Shown here piece after piece: positions 43,580 through 53,700 of a stretch of DNA of 64,000 nt. Under the pieces are notes generated by a model. The model did no database searches, had not been told where the DNA came from, and saw only the letters and a program-made list of their open reading frames with translations. A program made the translations under genes and the position numbers. Every line of letters begins with the position of its first letter. The first letter of the stretch is position 1. This stretch comes from CAZICM01 sp964537685 (GTDB lineage: Bacteria; Myxococcota_A; Polyangia; Polyangiales; Polyangiaceae): assembly GCA_964537685.1 (NCBI GenBank), contig CAZICM010000049.1, positions 1 to 64,000 of the forward strand, given 5' to 3'.

Positions 43580-44449
43580 TCAAGACGCATGGGCTGCCAT
43601 CGAAAAAGAGTCTTCCCGGTACACACACAGCTCACCCCCGCGGCCCTCCACCAAAAACGCTTCAATATCGCCGAAAACCGCTCCCCGCTGGGCCGCTGTG
43701 CATGTGGGCAAGAAGGCCGAAAGCACCGCGGGATCGTAAAAACGAAAATAAAGCCGCTCTTTTCGCTCGTTTTCCACCATCAACAAGCTGCGAAGCTGTT
43801 TGCGAAGGGCTTCAAACGAAGCCCCGCTCTCGAAATAAATACCCCATCGCTTTGTCCAGCCCCCGCTTACAAGATGAGACAACAGGTTTGAACTCGCATC
43901 CAAACGCACAAGATAAGGCGCAACATCCGCCATCTGAAGTCCCTCCGCTCCCTCATACAGCGATTGGCAGCGATCCACCGACTCACTCATCAGCAAGAGA
44001 ATCCTATCGTCCCGCGAACAATCCACGACGGCAAACAACAAGCCTTTTTCCGCCCGTTCAAGCAGATACAAAAGCGCCCGCTCCTTGTTCTGAATCTGGG
44101 CCCATGTTTCAAGCGGGCCATCCTCTTCATCCAAGGAAAGAGGCGTATAATCTTCAACATGAAATAAAAAATCGGTGAAACCCGCCCGAATCCATTCACC
44201 ATGAGCCACGGGCGCTTCCTTTGCCTCAAGCCCCCCAACCATGGTGCCTTTTACGCTATCCAAATCCCGCACCTGGCATGTCTTTCCATCCCAAAGAATC
44301 TCGAAATGAGCTCCCGATAAGTAGGGATCGTCTCCTATCCGCGCATCCGCGCGCTCGGTTCGCCCCACCTTGAGCGGCTTGCCAGGCTCTAGCACAATCT
44401 TTCGCCCAGCCGAAGCACCATTGCAGATCTCGAGAATCCCCCGCGTCAT
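43580..44449 (-). CDS. FHA-DUF4123 fusion protein (T6SS effector adaptor)
   Basis: 289 residues. The FHA domain occupies about 1-105, with the phosphothreonine-contact residues Arg30 (VGR), Ser45/His48 (LSGAHF) and the DLDSVKGT turn. The remainder resembles DUF4123: 'LFAVVDCSRDDRILLLMSES', 'LAPYLVRLD'-like MADVAPYLVRLD, the GWTKRWGIYFES segment and LYFRFYDPAVLSAFLPTC, where the family's FR(F/W)YDP.VL motif is nearly exact. DUF4123 proteins load effectors onto VgrG. The fused FHA suggests loading is gated by protein phosphorylation. Its ATG overlaps the PAAR stop by 4 bp. Confidence 0.9.
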   Translation of the reverse strand: MTRGILEICNGASAGRKIVLEPGKPLKVGRTERADARIGDDPYLSGAHFEILWDGKTCQVRDLDSVKGTMVGGLEAKEAPVAHGEWIRAGFTDFLFHVEDYTPLSLDEEDGPLETWAQIQNKERALLYLLERAEKGLLFAVVDCSRDDRILLLMSESVDRCQSLYEGAEGLQMADVAPYLVRLDASSNLLSHLVSGGWTKRWGIYFESGASFEALRKQLRSLLMVENERKERLYFRFYDPAVLSAFLPTCTAAQRGAVFGDIEAFLVEGRGGELCVYREDSFSMAAHAS

Positions 44450-44841
44450 GTCGAGCCCCCCTGTTTAGCCCCCCGGGCGGCCCGCTTTTTCTTTTTCTTT
44501 TCGCACTCTTCACACACCGGCTTCTTCCCGCGCAAGGTTTCCCCCTGCGCCGACGAGCCGATGATGACCGTGGGACAGCCCGCGCTGATCACACCACCAT
44601 GGGAAGAAGAATCCCCCATTCTTGCCGCCGGTTTGTTCCCAATAAGAACAGAACTTTCTCCCTTTGAAATGGAGTCGGCAGGCCCGCAACAGATCATCGA
44701 ATCGCCCTTGCGGGCGGCCGGCTGATACCCAATCAGCACCGAAGCCTCGCCGGACACGATAGGCCCACCCACATGAGGCACCGGACCGGGTTCAACCTTT
44801 GGACATGTATGCAAATCCGTAATACGAGCTGCCGAGGGCAT
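44446..44841 (-). CDS. PAAR-repeat spike-tip protein
   Basis: 131 residues. Repeats of the PAAR type are visible: ARITDLHTCP...PHVGGPIVSGEASVLIGYQPAARKGDSMICCGPADSISKG and SVLIGNKPAARMGDSSSHGGVISAGCPTVIIG. The His and Cys residues bind the tip metal. A Cys/Lys-rich tail (CEECEKKKKKRAA) follows. PAAR proteins sharpen the VgrG needle and connect cargo. The gene lies 18 bp after the VgrG at 44,860 and overlaps the FHA-DUF4123 gene by 4 bp. Confidence 0.93.
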   Translation of the reverse strand: MPSAARITDLHTCPKVEPGPVPHVGGPIVSGEASVLIGYQPAARKGDSMICCGPADSISKGESSVLIGNKPAARMGDSSSHGGVISAGCPTVIIGSSAQGETLRGKKPVCEECEKKKKKRAARGAKQGGST

Positions 44842-44859
44842 GATTTATCTCCCTAAATG

Positions 44860-47088
44860 CTACTGGCCAATTCCCGTAATGCTCACATCATCCATCGAAG
44901 GCGCGGCGGGAAGCTCAAACTCGGCTTCCTTAGCATCCTCGGGCGCCTCTGGATTCGAACCGGCCCCGCTTCCCGGCGATCCACCGCTATTGATGCGAAT
45001 CAGCGAGCCTTTAATGGTAATACCCGCCGCATCAATGCGGATAAACCCGCCGGGCCCCTTTAACGTCAAATCCTTCACGGCCTCCACAACCGTGGCGGAA
45101 CCGGCTTTTAAGTGGATATCCTTCGCCGCTTCGAGAGCATGATTTTGCCCGACAAATTCATGCCGGTTTTTACCTACAATCGTCGACTGGGCTCCAAATA
45201 CTTTTTGATTCCGCTTACCCTTTACCGTGAGATGGCTGTCTTTCTCGATACGCTCGCGCTTCACCTTCTTCACAACGATCTCATGGTTCTCGCCGATATA
45301 AACGGTGACTTTACCATCGACGCGGATAATCTCATCGCCTTTTACCAGGCATTGATTGTTTGTACCGATGACCGTTGTACGGTTTTGCCCGGTGATCTCG
45401 GTACGGTTTGCTCCCGTCACTTCAACCCGGTTCAGCCCCGTCGTCTCTGTTTCATTGGCCTTCACCAGCTTTGCGCGGTTATGATTTACCGTTATGGTTT
45501 CATCATTCTTGACCAGCTTGCGCATATTCTTTTCGGCCTGCACATAGATTAGTTCTTTCCCCTTTAAATCCTCGAACATAATCTCGTTAAAGCCATTTGA
45601 TCCCAGCGAGGAATCGCTCTTCCATGTGCTTCTCGTCTTATGCTCGGGAAGCCTATAAGGAACCCTTTGCGTCGCATTAAATACCCGGCCGACCACAATA
45701 GGCTGATCGGGATCGCCGTCCAAAAAGCCCACCAGCACTTCTTGGCCAATACGCGGTAAAACAATCATACCATAGCCCGTTCCAGCCCAGCCCTGATTCA
45801 CCCGAATCCAGCACGAGCTATGATCATCCATCTTTCCTTCCCTATCCCAGGGAAATTGAACCCGTACCCGCCCAAATTCATCGGTATGTATCTCTTGACC
45901 CTTGGGCCCCACCACCGTCGCGCTCTGCACCCCGTCGATCACAGGCTTTGGTGTCCGCTGCGGGGGCAAATAGGGGATATCCGTGAACACGGCGCGGGCG
46001 GAGAGATTCCACTCCCCCTCCGGCGTACCCTCTGTGGAAAGCTCGGTAATCAAAAGCTTTTCTGATTCGGGCAGATCCGAATGGGGATGCGCATCGATTT
46101 GAAACACCTGCCCTGGAAACAGATCCATCACATTGGTATCGAGCGCCACGGAGCGGCGGCCCATTCTTTCCCCCATCAGCATCTTTTGCGCGAGATTCTT
46201 ACCGAAAGGCTGATCATGCCTAGCGATACCCTTATCATCGGCGACGGGCGTATTGCCTCCCTTGCCAGTTTCGACCAAAAAAGAGCCCGGCCTATAGTGA
46301 TATTGTTCATAGTACTGTTCGGGTGCGGGCGCCTTTTGGGCTTCGCCATAGAGAGGGAAATTAGGATTTCTAAAATCATAATCGCGGATCAAATGGGCGC
46401 CTGGGCGCACTTCGTGAACGAGCCGCACATGGGTAACAAACTCTTTTTCCGCGGATTGATTGGGATTATCGACAAAGCGGATAGCGCCTCCGGGCCTGGG
46501 CGGGGCCTGATGAGCATTATCCGTCATCACAAGCGCGCTTTCGCCGCCCTGCACATCCATAAAATAATAAGCTATGCCGGCCTCCTCCAATAGCCTGCTA
46601 AAGAAATGAAAATCCGTCTCGCCGGCCTGCACTTTGTATTCGAGTTTAGGATACGCCCCGCGCACAATCTTCCATACCGGCTCAATCTTCCATTCCGACA
46701 AGAGGCGATCGACAATATCAGGAATCGACAAGTGCTGAAAGATGCGGTGATTGCGGCGCTGCGTCAACAGCCAGAGCGCTGGCACGATACGCATAAAATA
46801 AGTTGACATTTCTTTAGCGCCCGCGCCTGGAATAACGGCCTGGACCTGCTCGATGGTGCTGACGATACCGCCCCAGGAGCGCAAGCCGCCATTGCGGACA
46901 AACTTCCAACCGCTCACGACATGAAGCCTGGCGGGCTGACCGACGAGGGCTTCTAAATCGACGGCGGGATTGGTGGAACCGGCCCAGACGGCGGCACTGA
47001 AGAGGCTTGAAATTCCCTCATAAATCGAGAAGCGCCGGACGGAGAGCGAGGATTCGCCATTGCCAAAAGAGAGCTCGAGGAGAGACAT
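44860..47088 (-). CDS. vgrG: T6SS spike protein VgrG
   Basis: 742 residues with all VgrG parts: a gp27-like head (MSLLELSFGNGESSLSVRRFSIYEGISSLF), the OB fold (VVGPKGQEIHTDEFGRVRVQFPWDREG) and QEVLVGFLDGDPDQPIVVGRVFN. A beta-helical spike with VTGxNRT repeats follows, ending KDLTLKGPGGFIRIDAAGITIKG and a short acidic tail. It is about 60% alike by eye to the longer VgrG at 37,072 over the shared region. It is the first gene of an eight-gene minus-strand run, preceded by a promoter-like element only 6 bp from its ATG and by no Shine-Dalgarno. Confidence 0.95.
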   Translation of the reverse strand: MSLLELSFGNGESSLSVRRFSIYEGISSLFSAAVWAGSTNPAVDLEALVGQPARLHVVSGWKFVRNGGLRSWGGIVSTIEQVQAVIPGAGAKEMSTYFMRIVPALWLLTQRRNHRIFQHLSIPDIVDRLLSEWKIEPVWKIVRGAYPKLEYKVQAGETDFHFFSRLLEEAGIAYYFMDVQGGESALVMTDNAHQAPPRPGGAIRFVDNPNQSAEKEFVTHVRLVHEVRPGAHLIRDYDFRNPNFPLYGEAQKAPAPEQYYEQYHYRPGSFLVETGKGGNTPVADDKGIARHDQPFGKNLAQKMLMGERMGRRSVALDTNVMDLFPGQVFQIDAHPHSDLPESEKLLITELSTEGTPEGEWNLSARAVFTDIPYLPPQRTPKPVIDGVQSATVVGPKGQEIHTDEFGRVRVQFPWDREGKMDDHSSCWIRVNQGWAGTGYGMIVLPRIGQEVLVGFLDGDPDQPIVVGRVFNATQRVPYRLPEHKTRSTWKSDSSLGSNGFNEIMFEDLKGKELIYVQAEKNMRKLVKNDETITVNHNRAKLVKANETETTGLNRVEVTGANRTEITGQNRTTVIGTNNQCLVKGDEIIRVDGKVTVYIGENHEIVVKKVKRERIEKDSHLTVKGKRNQKVFGAQSTIVGKNRHEFVGQNHALEAAKDIHLKAGSATVVEAVKDLTLKGPGGFIRIDAAGITIKGSLIRINSGGSPGSGAGSNPEAPEDAKEAEFELPAAPSMDDVSITGIGQ

Positions 47089-47094
47089 TTTATG

Positions 47095-47123
47095 AGGATC
47101 AACGGTTGTTGAGATGCTGTCAA
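47095..47123 (-). promoter_or_regulatory. Candidate promoter of the VgrG operon, probably leaderless
   Basis: On the minus strand: TTGACA (47123-47118), 17-bp spacer, GATCCT (47100-47095), then 6 nt to ATG 47088. Transcription would begin at or very near the start codon. Confidence 0.45.
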
Positions 47124-47229
47124 CACGAATTTATTTTATTCCTAAGCGGCGGAGATATTTTGGTTTGAGCCCGGCCGGGCTAAAGGGCGCTATGAAAAGA
47201 TGCAAAGCTTCCGGTATGTAACGGAAGAG

Positions 47230-49089
47230 TTAACCACCCACCCGTGCCGGGTTACGAGGCAGCAGCTTGATAATCCGCAGTGAGCCGAACGTAGCCACAA
47301 GCTCCGCGCGCCCAGAAGATACCCATTGCGCTGAAAGCTCGTTCAAACGGCGATCGCCAGGGGCAAGCACCATCCAATGCACCCGCAATGAAAGGTATCG
47401 ATCGACCTCGTGTGGGAGCTCCTTGAATACAGCCGAAAATCTTTCAATATCGCGACGCGTAAACCCAAACTGGCGCACTTGCGTTGTGGTCCATGGGCCT
47501 GCCAGACCTCCCCACTGGGCATACCCCGCCGCCGGGGGACCCGCCCGATAAACCAGCTCTTGCTGGCCAACCTGCCGCCGAAGGAAGGCAAGGGCCCGCT
47601 GATCGTCACCAGGAAGCATCCCCGCCTGCGCGTAAACCGATGCGAAGTTTTTTACATCGTAATGAGAGATAACCATCGCGGCAAAACCGATACCGCCTAC
47701 GGTGGAGAGACCGAGCACGGCGGCCGTGAGCGCGATACGGAGAGGGTGGGAGCCAAGGGAGAGGATCTTCGCCACAAAGGCGGCGCTGAGCAGTGCCAGT
47801 GCAAGTGCCTCGGTGTTGCCGAATTTTGCGATATCGTTGGTGTACTGGTAGCGAAAGATGTTTTGGACGAGGAGGCTACCGGTGGCGAGGAAGAACAGGA
47901 ACACGCGCAGCCGCGGCGGAGCAAAGAAGAAGCCGAGGACGCCAAATAGCGAGATAAGGCCGATGGATATGAATTGCCAGGCGGCCGTAAGATCCGAGCC
48001 GAAGACGATGCCGTGACCCTCCTGGCCGTAGTTTGGTGCGAAGAAGCCTCTCATTTGGGTGGCGCAGAGCAGGGCGGCGAAGGCGGTGGCCATAATAGCA
48101 GCCACGCGCCGGATTCGGTGAGGCCCCCGGCAGAATGCCTCAGCACCGACTGCACAGCCTAGGAACGTGACAAAGAGAACGAATTGACAGGTGGCGATTG
48201 CCACGAGCAGGAGCGCGATCGCCCCGTGCCACGCGGCCTGCCGGTGCGTGGACCTATCCATGAACACAAGGAGCAAAGCCAAGGCAAGTGGCAGGCCCGC
48301 CGACCAGGGATGCTGAAAGAAATAAGAGATAAGAGGGGCGTTGATATGATGGCGGTCGTATATGACCCGCGATGAGAGGATCATCGACAGCGGCTGCCCC
48401 GGCCAGAGCAGCACCAAGAGCGGTGCCGCTCCGCCTCCAAACAAGCCAAGCGTGGCGGTGATAGCTCCGCGTCCGCGCCCGAGCATCCGCTCACCTAGGA
48501 CCCAGAGCAGACACCAGGTGTAAAACCAAGCCGTGCATGTGACGACGTCGATCGCGTTGTCGAGCCGGAACCGGAAGAATGCACTAAAACCCGCCGCGGC
48601 GATGTTAAAACCGTAATGGTAGTGGAGCTCGTGCTCGACAAAAGGCAGAAATCTTGGCGGGTAGCCGCCGTTTTGCATCTGTGCCGCGATACTCATATGG
48701 CCCGTGGGACCTAGTTCATCATGCCAGGCACCGGAGAGCGCGAGGGGGATGGCAACGCCACCCGTAACCGCGACCGCGGATATCCACATCCATTTCGATG
48801 GCCGCTCGCCCTGCGAAGGGGTGTTCCGCTGCCCGCGGATCCACAGCGCGGCGCCGGCCACGGCGGGCATAAGGGTCCCAATCCAAAGCCCTATGACGAA
48901 GGATCGAGAGGCGAGGCTTACGGCGTGCACAGCCAACAGCCAAAAAGCGGCACCAAAGCCCGGCGCGAGCACCGAAACCACGGCGCGATCGGATGAGATT
49001 GCAGCAGCGAGAGCTCGGCCGGCAAGCCATATCCCTGGAAGTGCCGAGCAAAGGAGGACAAGGCTTAACGGAAGCGGGTTATCGGCCAT
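47230..49089 (-). CDS. Multi-pass GT-C-like membrane protein
   Basis: About 619 residues from ATG 49089 (GAGAGAT upstream). Roughly eleven to thirteen hydrophobic segments are visible. An acidic pair occurs in the first large loop (WHDELGPTGHMS), the position where GT-C glycosyltransferases place their catalytic Asp/Glu. An aromatic, His-rich loop follows (LPFVEHELHYHYGFNIAAAG). A soluble C-terminal domain of about 130 residues closes the protein. It is a plausible polyprenyl-phosphate-sugar glycosyltransferase, but no family match is certain. It lies 29 bp downstream of the related gene at 49,119, so they are likely co-transcribed. Confidence 0.65.
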   Translation of the reverse strand: MADNPLPLSLVLLCSALPGIWLAGRALAAAISSDRAVVSVLAPGFGAAFWLLAVHAVSLASRSFVIGLWIGTLMPAVAGAALWIRGQRNTPSQGERPSKWMWISAVAVTGGVAIPLALSGAWHDELGPTGHMSIAAQMQNGGYPPRFLPFVEHELHYHYGFNIAAAGFSAFFRFRLDNAIDVVTCTAWFYTWCLLWVLGERMLGRGRGAITATLGLFGGGAAPLLVLLWPGQPLSMILSSRVIYDRHHINAPLISYFFQHPWSAGLPLALALLLVFMDRSTHRQAAWHGAIALLLVAIATCQFVLFVTFLGCAVGAEAFCRGPHRIRRVAAIMATAFAALLCATQMRGFFAPNYGQEGHGIVFGSDLTAAWQFISIGLISLFGVLGFFFAPPRLRVFLFFLATGSLLVQNIFRYQYTNDIAKFGNTEALALALLSAAFVAKILSLGSHPLRIALTAAVLGLSTVGGIGFAAMVISHYDVKNFASVYAQAGMLPGDDQRALAFLRRQVGQQELVYRAGPPAAGYAQWGGLAGPWTTTQVRQFGFTRRDIERFSAVFKELPHEVDRYLSLRVHWMVLAPGDRRLNELSAQWVSSGRAELVATFGSLRIIKLLPRNPARVGG

Positions 49090-49118
49090 GGATCTCTCGC
49101 TTCTTGGGCCGCGGCGCG

Positions 49119-50705
49119 TCAGCGGCGGCAATACCCTCGAACGTCGTAATAGTCGTGGTATGGATCGGATACATCGCGGCTCACCAGGCGGAATGCCTCG
49201 TCATAATGGAGCTCTTTCATCGCGGGGACAAAGACTTCCTCGAAGATGGTATCCTTGCCGTGGAGCCTTTTATCTTGACTGTAGAAGAAACACTGTGTGT
49301 CAGCGCCGTGCTTTGCTACCATCGCCCGAACATACGGTTTGGTAATCATATCGCCGCCCAGCGGGCAGGGCAGGCCGGGGGGCGGCGGCTCAAAGGTGGG
49401 GCCGGCCAGGAATGTGATGTCTGTATCGTGCCGGGCGAGGTAGCCGAGCATGACGCTGTAGTTTCCAGTGCGGAAGAAGATAGTCTTTTTACCGGGGATT
49501 TTCCTTAACTCGGCATAGAGGCGCCGCCAATTCGAGGCGGGCACGGGAGCCCGCAGGTATGCGGCAAAGGCAGGCCATATGCTCGCGGCCACCGCAGTTA
49601 GCGTTAACAGCGACGTTAACCATAAAAAGCGCGGCCTGGGCTTGTGCTGCAAAAGCGCTTCTGCACCCATGGCAAACAGGAGGAGGAGCACGGTGAATGC
49701 GGGTGTTGCGTAACGCGGAAGCACATACAGTCTTCCCGAAAGGAAACCATAAACGAAGGCTATTTGGCCAAAGAGGAGCAGAATCCAAAAGGGGATTTTC
49801 GAACGCGGCTGCCGCGCAAGGCCGTAGAGGGCAACGGCAAATAAAAGGAGCGAAATAGGCCCCCATCCTTGCGTGAATTTCCCCAAGATACCGGTGTAAT
49901 TCGACACCTTGACCATAGCGCTCAAGGAGCCGGTAAGCGAAGGCTTTCCCGTCTTGATATGGTGCTTCGCGACCAGCAGCAAATAGGGGATATACGCGAT
50001 AGAAACGGCGACGAGCGCGCCGATATGAGCCCCGTGTGATCGGAGCATTTCGCGGAGGCCGTCTCTCTTCCAGCGCATGGCCAAGAGCCCGACCGAATAA
50101 AAGCCATGAGCGGCGAACACCCATACATCAAATGCAAGCGAATAGAGCATCGCTATTGTGACAACGATATATGCTGCGACAAGCCTCCTGGTTCTAGGGC
50201 CGTCGATAAGCCGTAAATAGAGGACCGAGGAGATAAGCGACAAACAAGCGGCGAGGGCGTAGGGTCTCAGCTCTTGAGCGAGGTAGAGCGTGAAGTCATT
50301 GAAGACAAACAGCGAGCAGAAGAGGACGCGCGCGAGGATCGAAAGTTCGTTGAGCTCAATGAGCACGAAATAGATCAAGAGAAGGCATAGAGTCCACGAG
50401 ACGCCCCGAAGCGCCGCCTCCGAGGAACCGAGCTGACTCGTGAAATGGAGGATGATGTAATAAAGCGGTGGTTGTGAATGGACTTTGGTGGGTACCGTCA
50501 GCACGGTGCCGAGCGGATATTGAGACTGAATAAATGTTGATGCTTCGTCGCCCCAGATTTCTTTATGATTGATGTTCAGGCCATTGTTGAACAAGTGGAG
50601 CAGTGAGATCAGCACAAGGATGGCGCTGAATATGATCCAGGCGACCGGCGCACTTGAATGAAGGTCGAGGACTCTCTTTTGGAGCGTCATTTTTTTCCAG
50701 AGCAT
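49119..50705 (-). CDS. GT39/ArnT-like membrane glycosyltransferase
   Basis: About 528 residues from ATG 50705 (GGTGG upstream; ATG 50690 is also possible). The first membrane helix is followed by HKEIWGDEASTFIQSQ, the DE motif of the PMT_2/GT39 family. The 'VHSQPPLYYIILHF' segment that reads Q/H-PP-L/F-Y in ArnT-like enzymes is also present. Ten or more membrane segments follow, and a soluble C-terminal part resembles the periplasmic domain. Such enzymes transfer a sugar from a lipid carrier in the periplasm. It sits 35 bp downstream of secA. Confidence 0.8.
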   Translation of the reverse strand: MLWKKMTLQKRVLDLHSSAPVAWIIFSAILVLISLLHLFNNGLNINHKEIWGDEASTFIQSQYPLGTVLTVPTKVHSQPPLYYIILHFTSQLGSSEAALRGVSWTLCLLLIYFVLIELNELSILARVLFCSLFVFNDFTLYLAQELRPYALAACLSLISSVLYLRLIDGPRTRRLVAAYIVVTIAMLYSLAFDVWVFAAHGFYSVGLLAMRWKRDGLREMLRSHGAHIGALVAVSIAYIPYLLLVAKHHIKTGKPSLTGSLSAMVKVSNYTGILGKFTQGWGPISLLLFAVALYGLARQPRSKIPFWILLLFGQIAFVYGFLSGRLYVLPRYATPAFTVLLLLFAMGAEALLQHKPRPRFLWLTSLLTLTAVAASIWPAFAAYLRAPVPASNWRRLYAELRKIPGKKTIFFRTGNYSVMLGYLARHDTDITFLAGPTFEPPPPGLPCPLGGDMITKPYVRAMVAKHGADTQCFFYSQDKRLHGKDTIFEEVFVPAMKELHYDEAFRLVSRDVSDPYHDYYDVRGYCRR

Positions 50706-50740
50706 GACTTGTAACCACCCGCCAACCCGCCTTTTTTTGA

Positions 50741-53700
50741 TTAAACCGACGCCTCGTCCTCCGCCCCGTGACACTTCGAAAACGCCTTCCCGCTCCCGCA
50801 CGGACACTCCATATCCGCCAGCACCACAGGCTCAGGCTCCCGCGCAGGCTCAGGCTCAGGCTCTTCTTCATGCTTCGCCACCGCACGCTGCAGTTGCTCC
50901 GCATGACGCGCCATATCCGCCTCCTCCACCGCCTCTTCTTCCTCCGCACGCCGGACCTGCATCCCAAATAACTTGGTGATCACGTTCGAACTCACTCGCG
51001 CCACCATGTTCACAAATAAATTGTAACCCTCTTTCTTGTACTCTTGGCGCGGGTCCTTCTGACCATAGCCCCGCAACCCGATCCCATCCCGCAAATGATC
51101 CATGTCCGTCAGGTGATCGACCCAGCTCTTGTCCAGCTCTTCCAGGTAGATATGCCGGAACACCCGCAACATGAAATCGGTCCCGAATTCTTTCTCCCGC
51201 TTAACGAAAATCTCTTCCGCCTTGTCAAATAACTCGTGCGCCAAGGCTTCCGGGTCCGTGTGCGTCGAGACGTCGTCCGGTAAATCCGCCCCAAAGAGCT
51301 CTTTAAAGCCCTGGAATATCCCGCCCCAATCCCAATCCTCCGGCGGCTTCTTCGGCGGACACGACTCCTCCACCATCGCCCCGATAATCCGATCCATCAA
51401 ATCCAAGAGCCGCTCCCGCTGCTCCGTCAGCGCCTGCGGAATCAGCGCTTCTATCTCTTTGACAATCTCTTCAACCTTGGTCTCCCGCCGCTCAAACTCG
51501 ACCTTCACGCCCCATTGCGTGTACAAATCGCGCTGCAGGCTCTCGGTCTCCACAAACTTGCCCGCCTTGGCGAAATCTTTCGAGCTGATCTTCCGCGGAT
51601 TGCCATTCTTATCGAAGGGGCTGACCGGATCGTCCGTGTACATCCCGAGCAGCCTCATCACTTCGGGCAAGGCCGATTCCGCAATCGATGCAACAGGCTT
51701 GACAACCCGCTTCTCGCCCGTCGGCTTGCCCTCTTCATCCAGCACATCCGGATCGTAGCGGCCCACCAACAGCGCTTGGCGCATCTCGTAAATCGTCTTG
51801 CGCTGCGCGTTCATCACATCGTCGTATTCCAAAAGATTCTTGCGGATATCGAAGTTGCGCTCTTCCACCTTCTTTTGCGCATTCTCGACGCTCTTCGTCA
51901 CCCACGGATGCTCAATGGGCTCGTCATCCGGCATACCCATGCGCTCCATCAGGTTTTTCACCCGATCGCCCGCGAAGATGCGCATCAAGTCGTCTTCCAG
52001 CGACAGATAAAAACGCGACATCCCAGGATCGCCCTGACGCCCCGCGCGGCCGCGCAATTGGTTGTCAATGCGCCGGGATTCGTGGCGTTCGGTGCCCACA
52101 ATATAAAGCCCGCCAATCTCGCGCACTTCATTGCCTTCGGCCGTGCACTCCTTGGTGAGCTCTTCGACAAGCTCGTCAAACTCGGCCGGCTCCGCGTCGG
52201 GAATGCGGTTTTGCTCTTTAAAACGAAGCTTTGCGAGCATCTCGGCATTGCCGCCCAGAATAATATCGGTGCCTCTTCCGGCCATATTGGTCGAGACCGT
52301 CACCGCGCCCTTGCGCCCCGCCTGAGCGACGACAAACGCCTCGTTTTCGTGGTGTTTGGCATTGAGCACATTGTGCTTGACACCCTTCTTCTGAAGGATG
52401 CGGCTGATGGCGGCGCTCTTTTCAACGCTGGTCGTGCCGACCAAAATCGGCTGGCCTTTCTCGTGTTTCTCGATGATCTCGTTGATAACGGCCGTGAATT
52501 TTTCGCGCTCGGTTTTGTAGACCAGGTCTTCGTCGTCGCGCCGGATCATCGCCTTGTTGGTGGGGATGATGACGACATCGAGTTTATAGGTGCTGTGGAA
52601 TTCGGCGGCTTCGGTGTCGGCCGTGCCTGTCATGCCCGAGAGCTTTTTGTAGATGCGGAAGAGGTTTTGGAAGGTGATGGTGGCCAGCGTGCGGTTCTCT
52701 TCTTGAATGCGCACGTTTTCTTTGGCTTCGACCGCTTGATGCAAGCCGTCCGACCAGCGCCTTCCGACGAGCACGCGGCCCGTGAATTCGTCGATGATGA
52801 GCACTTTGCCTTCGCGCACCATGTAATTGACATCGCGCTTGTAGAGCGTGTGAGCGCGCAGGCATTGGTTGAGAATGTGCAGGGTCTCGAGGTTTTCAGG
52901 GTTGTAGAGGTTCTTGCCCTTAAGCACATTCATCACATCGAGCAGGCGTTCGGCGACTTCCACGCCTTCATCGGTCAGCGTAACGGTGTGGCCTTTTTCA
53001 TCGACGGCGTAGTGCTCTTCCTTGCGGAGGCGCGGGATAATTTCGTTGATGAGCTTGTATTTATCGCTCGATCGCTCGCCTTGGCCGCTGATGATGAGCG
53101 GTGTTCTGGCTTCGTCGATCAGAATGGAATCGACTTCATCGACGATGGCGTAATTGAGCGGGCGCTGCTGATATTCGAGCGCCGAAAACTTCATGTTGTC
53201 GCGCAGATAATCGAAGCCAAACTCGTTGTTTTGGCCGTAGGTGATATCGCTCCTATACGCCCTGCGCTTTTCTTCGTCGCTCTGCTGAGGAACGACAACG
53301 CCGGTGCTTAAGCCTAAAAACCCATACAAACGGCCCATCCACTCGGCATCGCGCTTGGCCAGGTAGTCGTTGACGGTAACGACATGAACGCCTTTGCTCT
53401 CGAGCGCATTCAAGTAAGCGGGCAGCGTTGCGACGAGGGTTTTGCCTTCGCCCGTGCGCATTTCGGCGATACAGCCCTCGTGGAGCACCATCCCGCCGAT
53501 AAGCTGCACATCGTAGTGGCGCATCTTTAACGCGCGCTTTGAAGCCTCGCGGCACACGGCAAAGGCAGGGATTAACAGATCATTCAGCGTCGCGCCGTTA
53601 TCGAGCTTCGTTCTAAACTCGGCTGTTTTGCCCTTGAGCTCTGCATCGCTAAGCTTCTGCATTTCCTTTTCGAGGGCCCCGATCGCCGTTACTTTTGGCT

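Noticed and set aside
51515..53311. Long plus-strand open frame (598 codons)
   Set aside because: Antisense to secA; it carries no family features and its frame openness follows from secA codon use.
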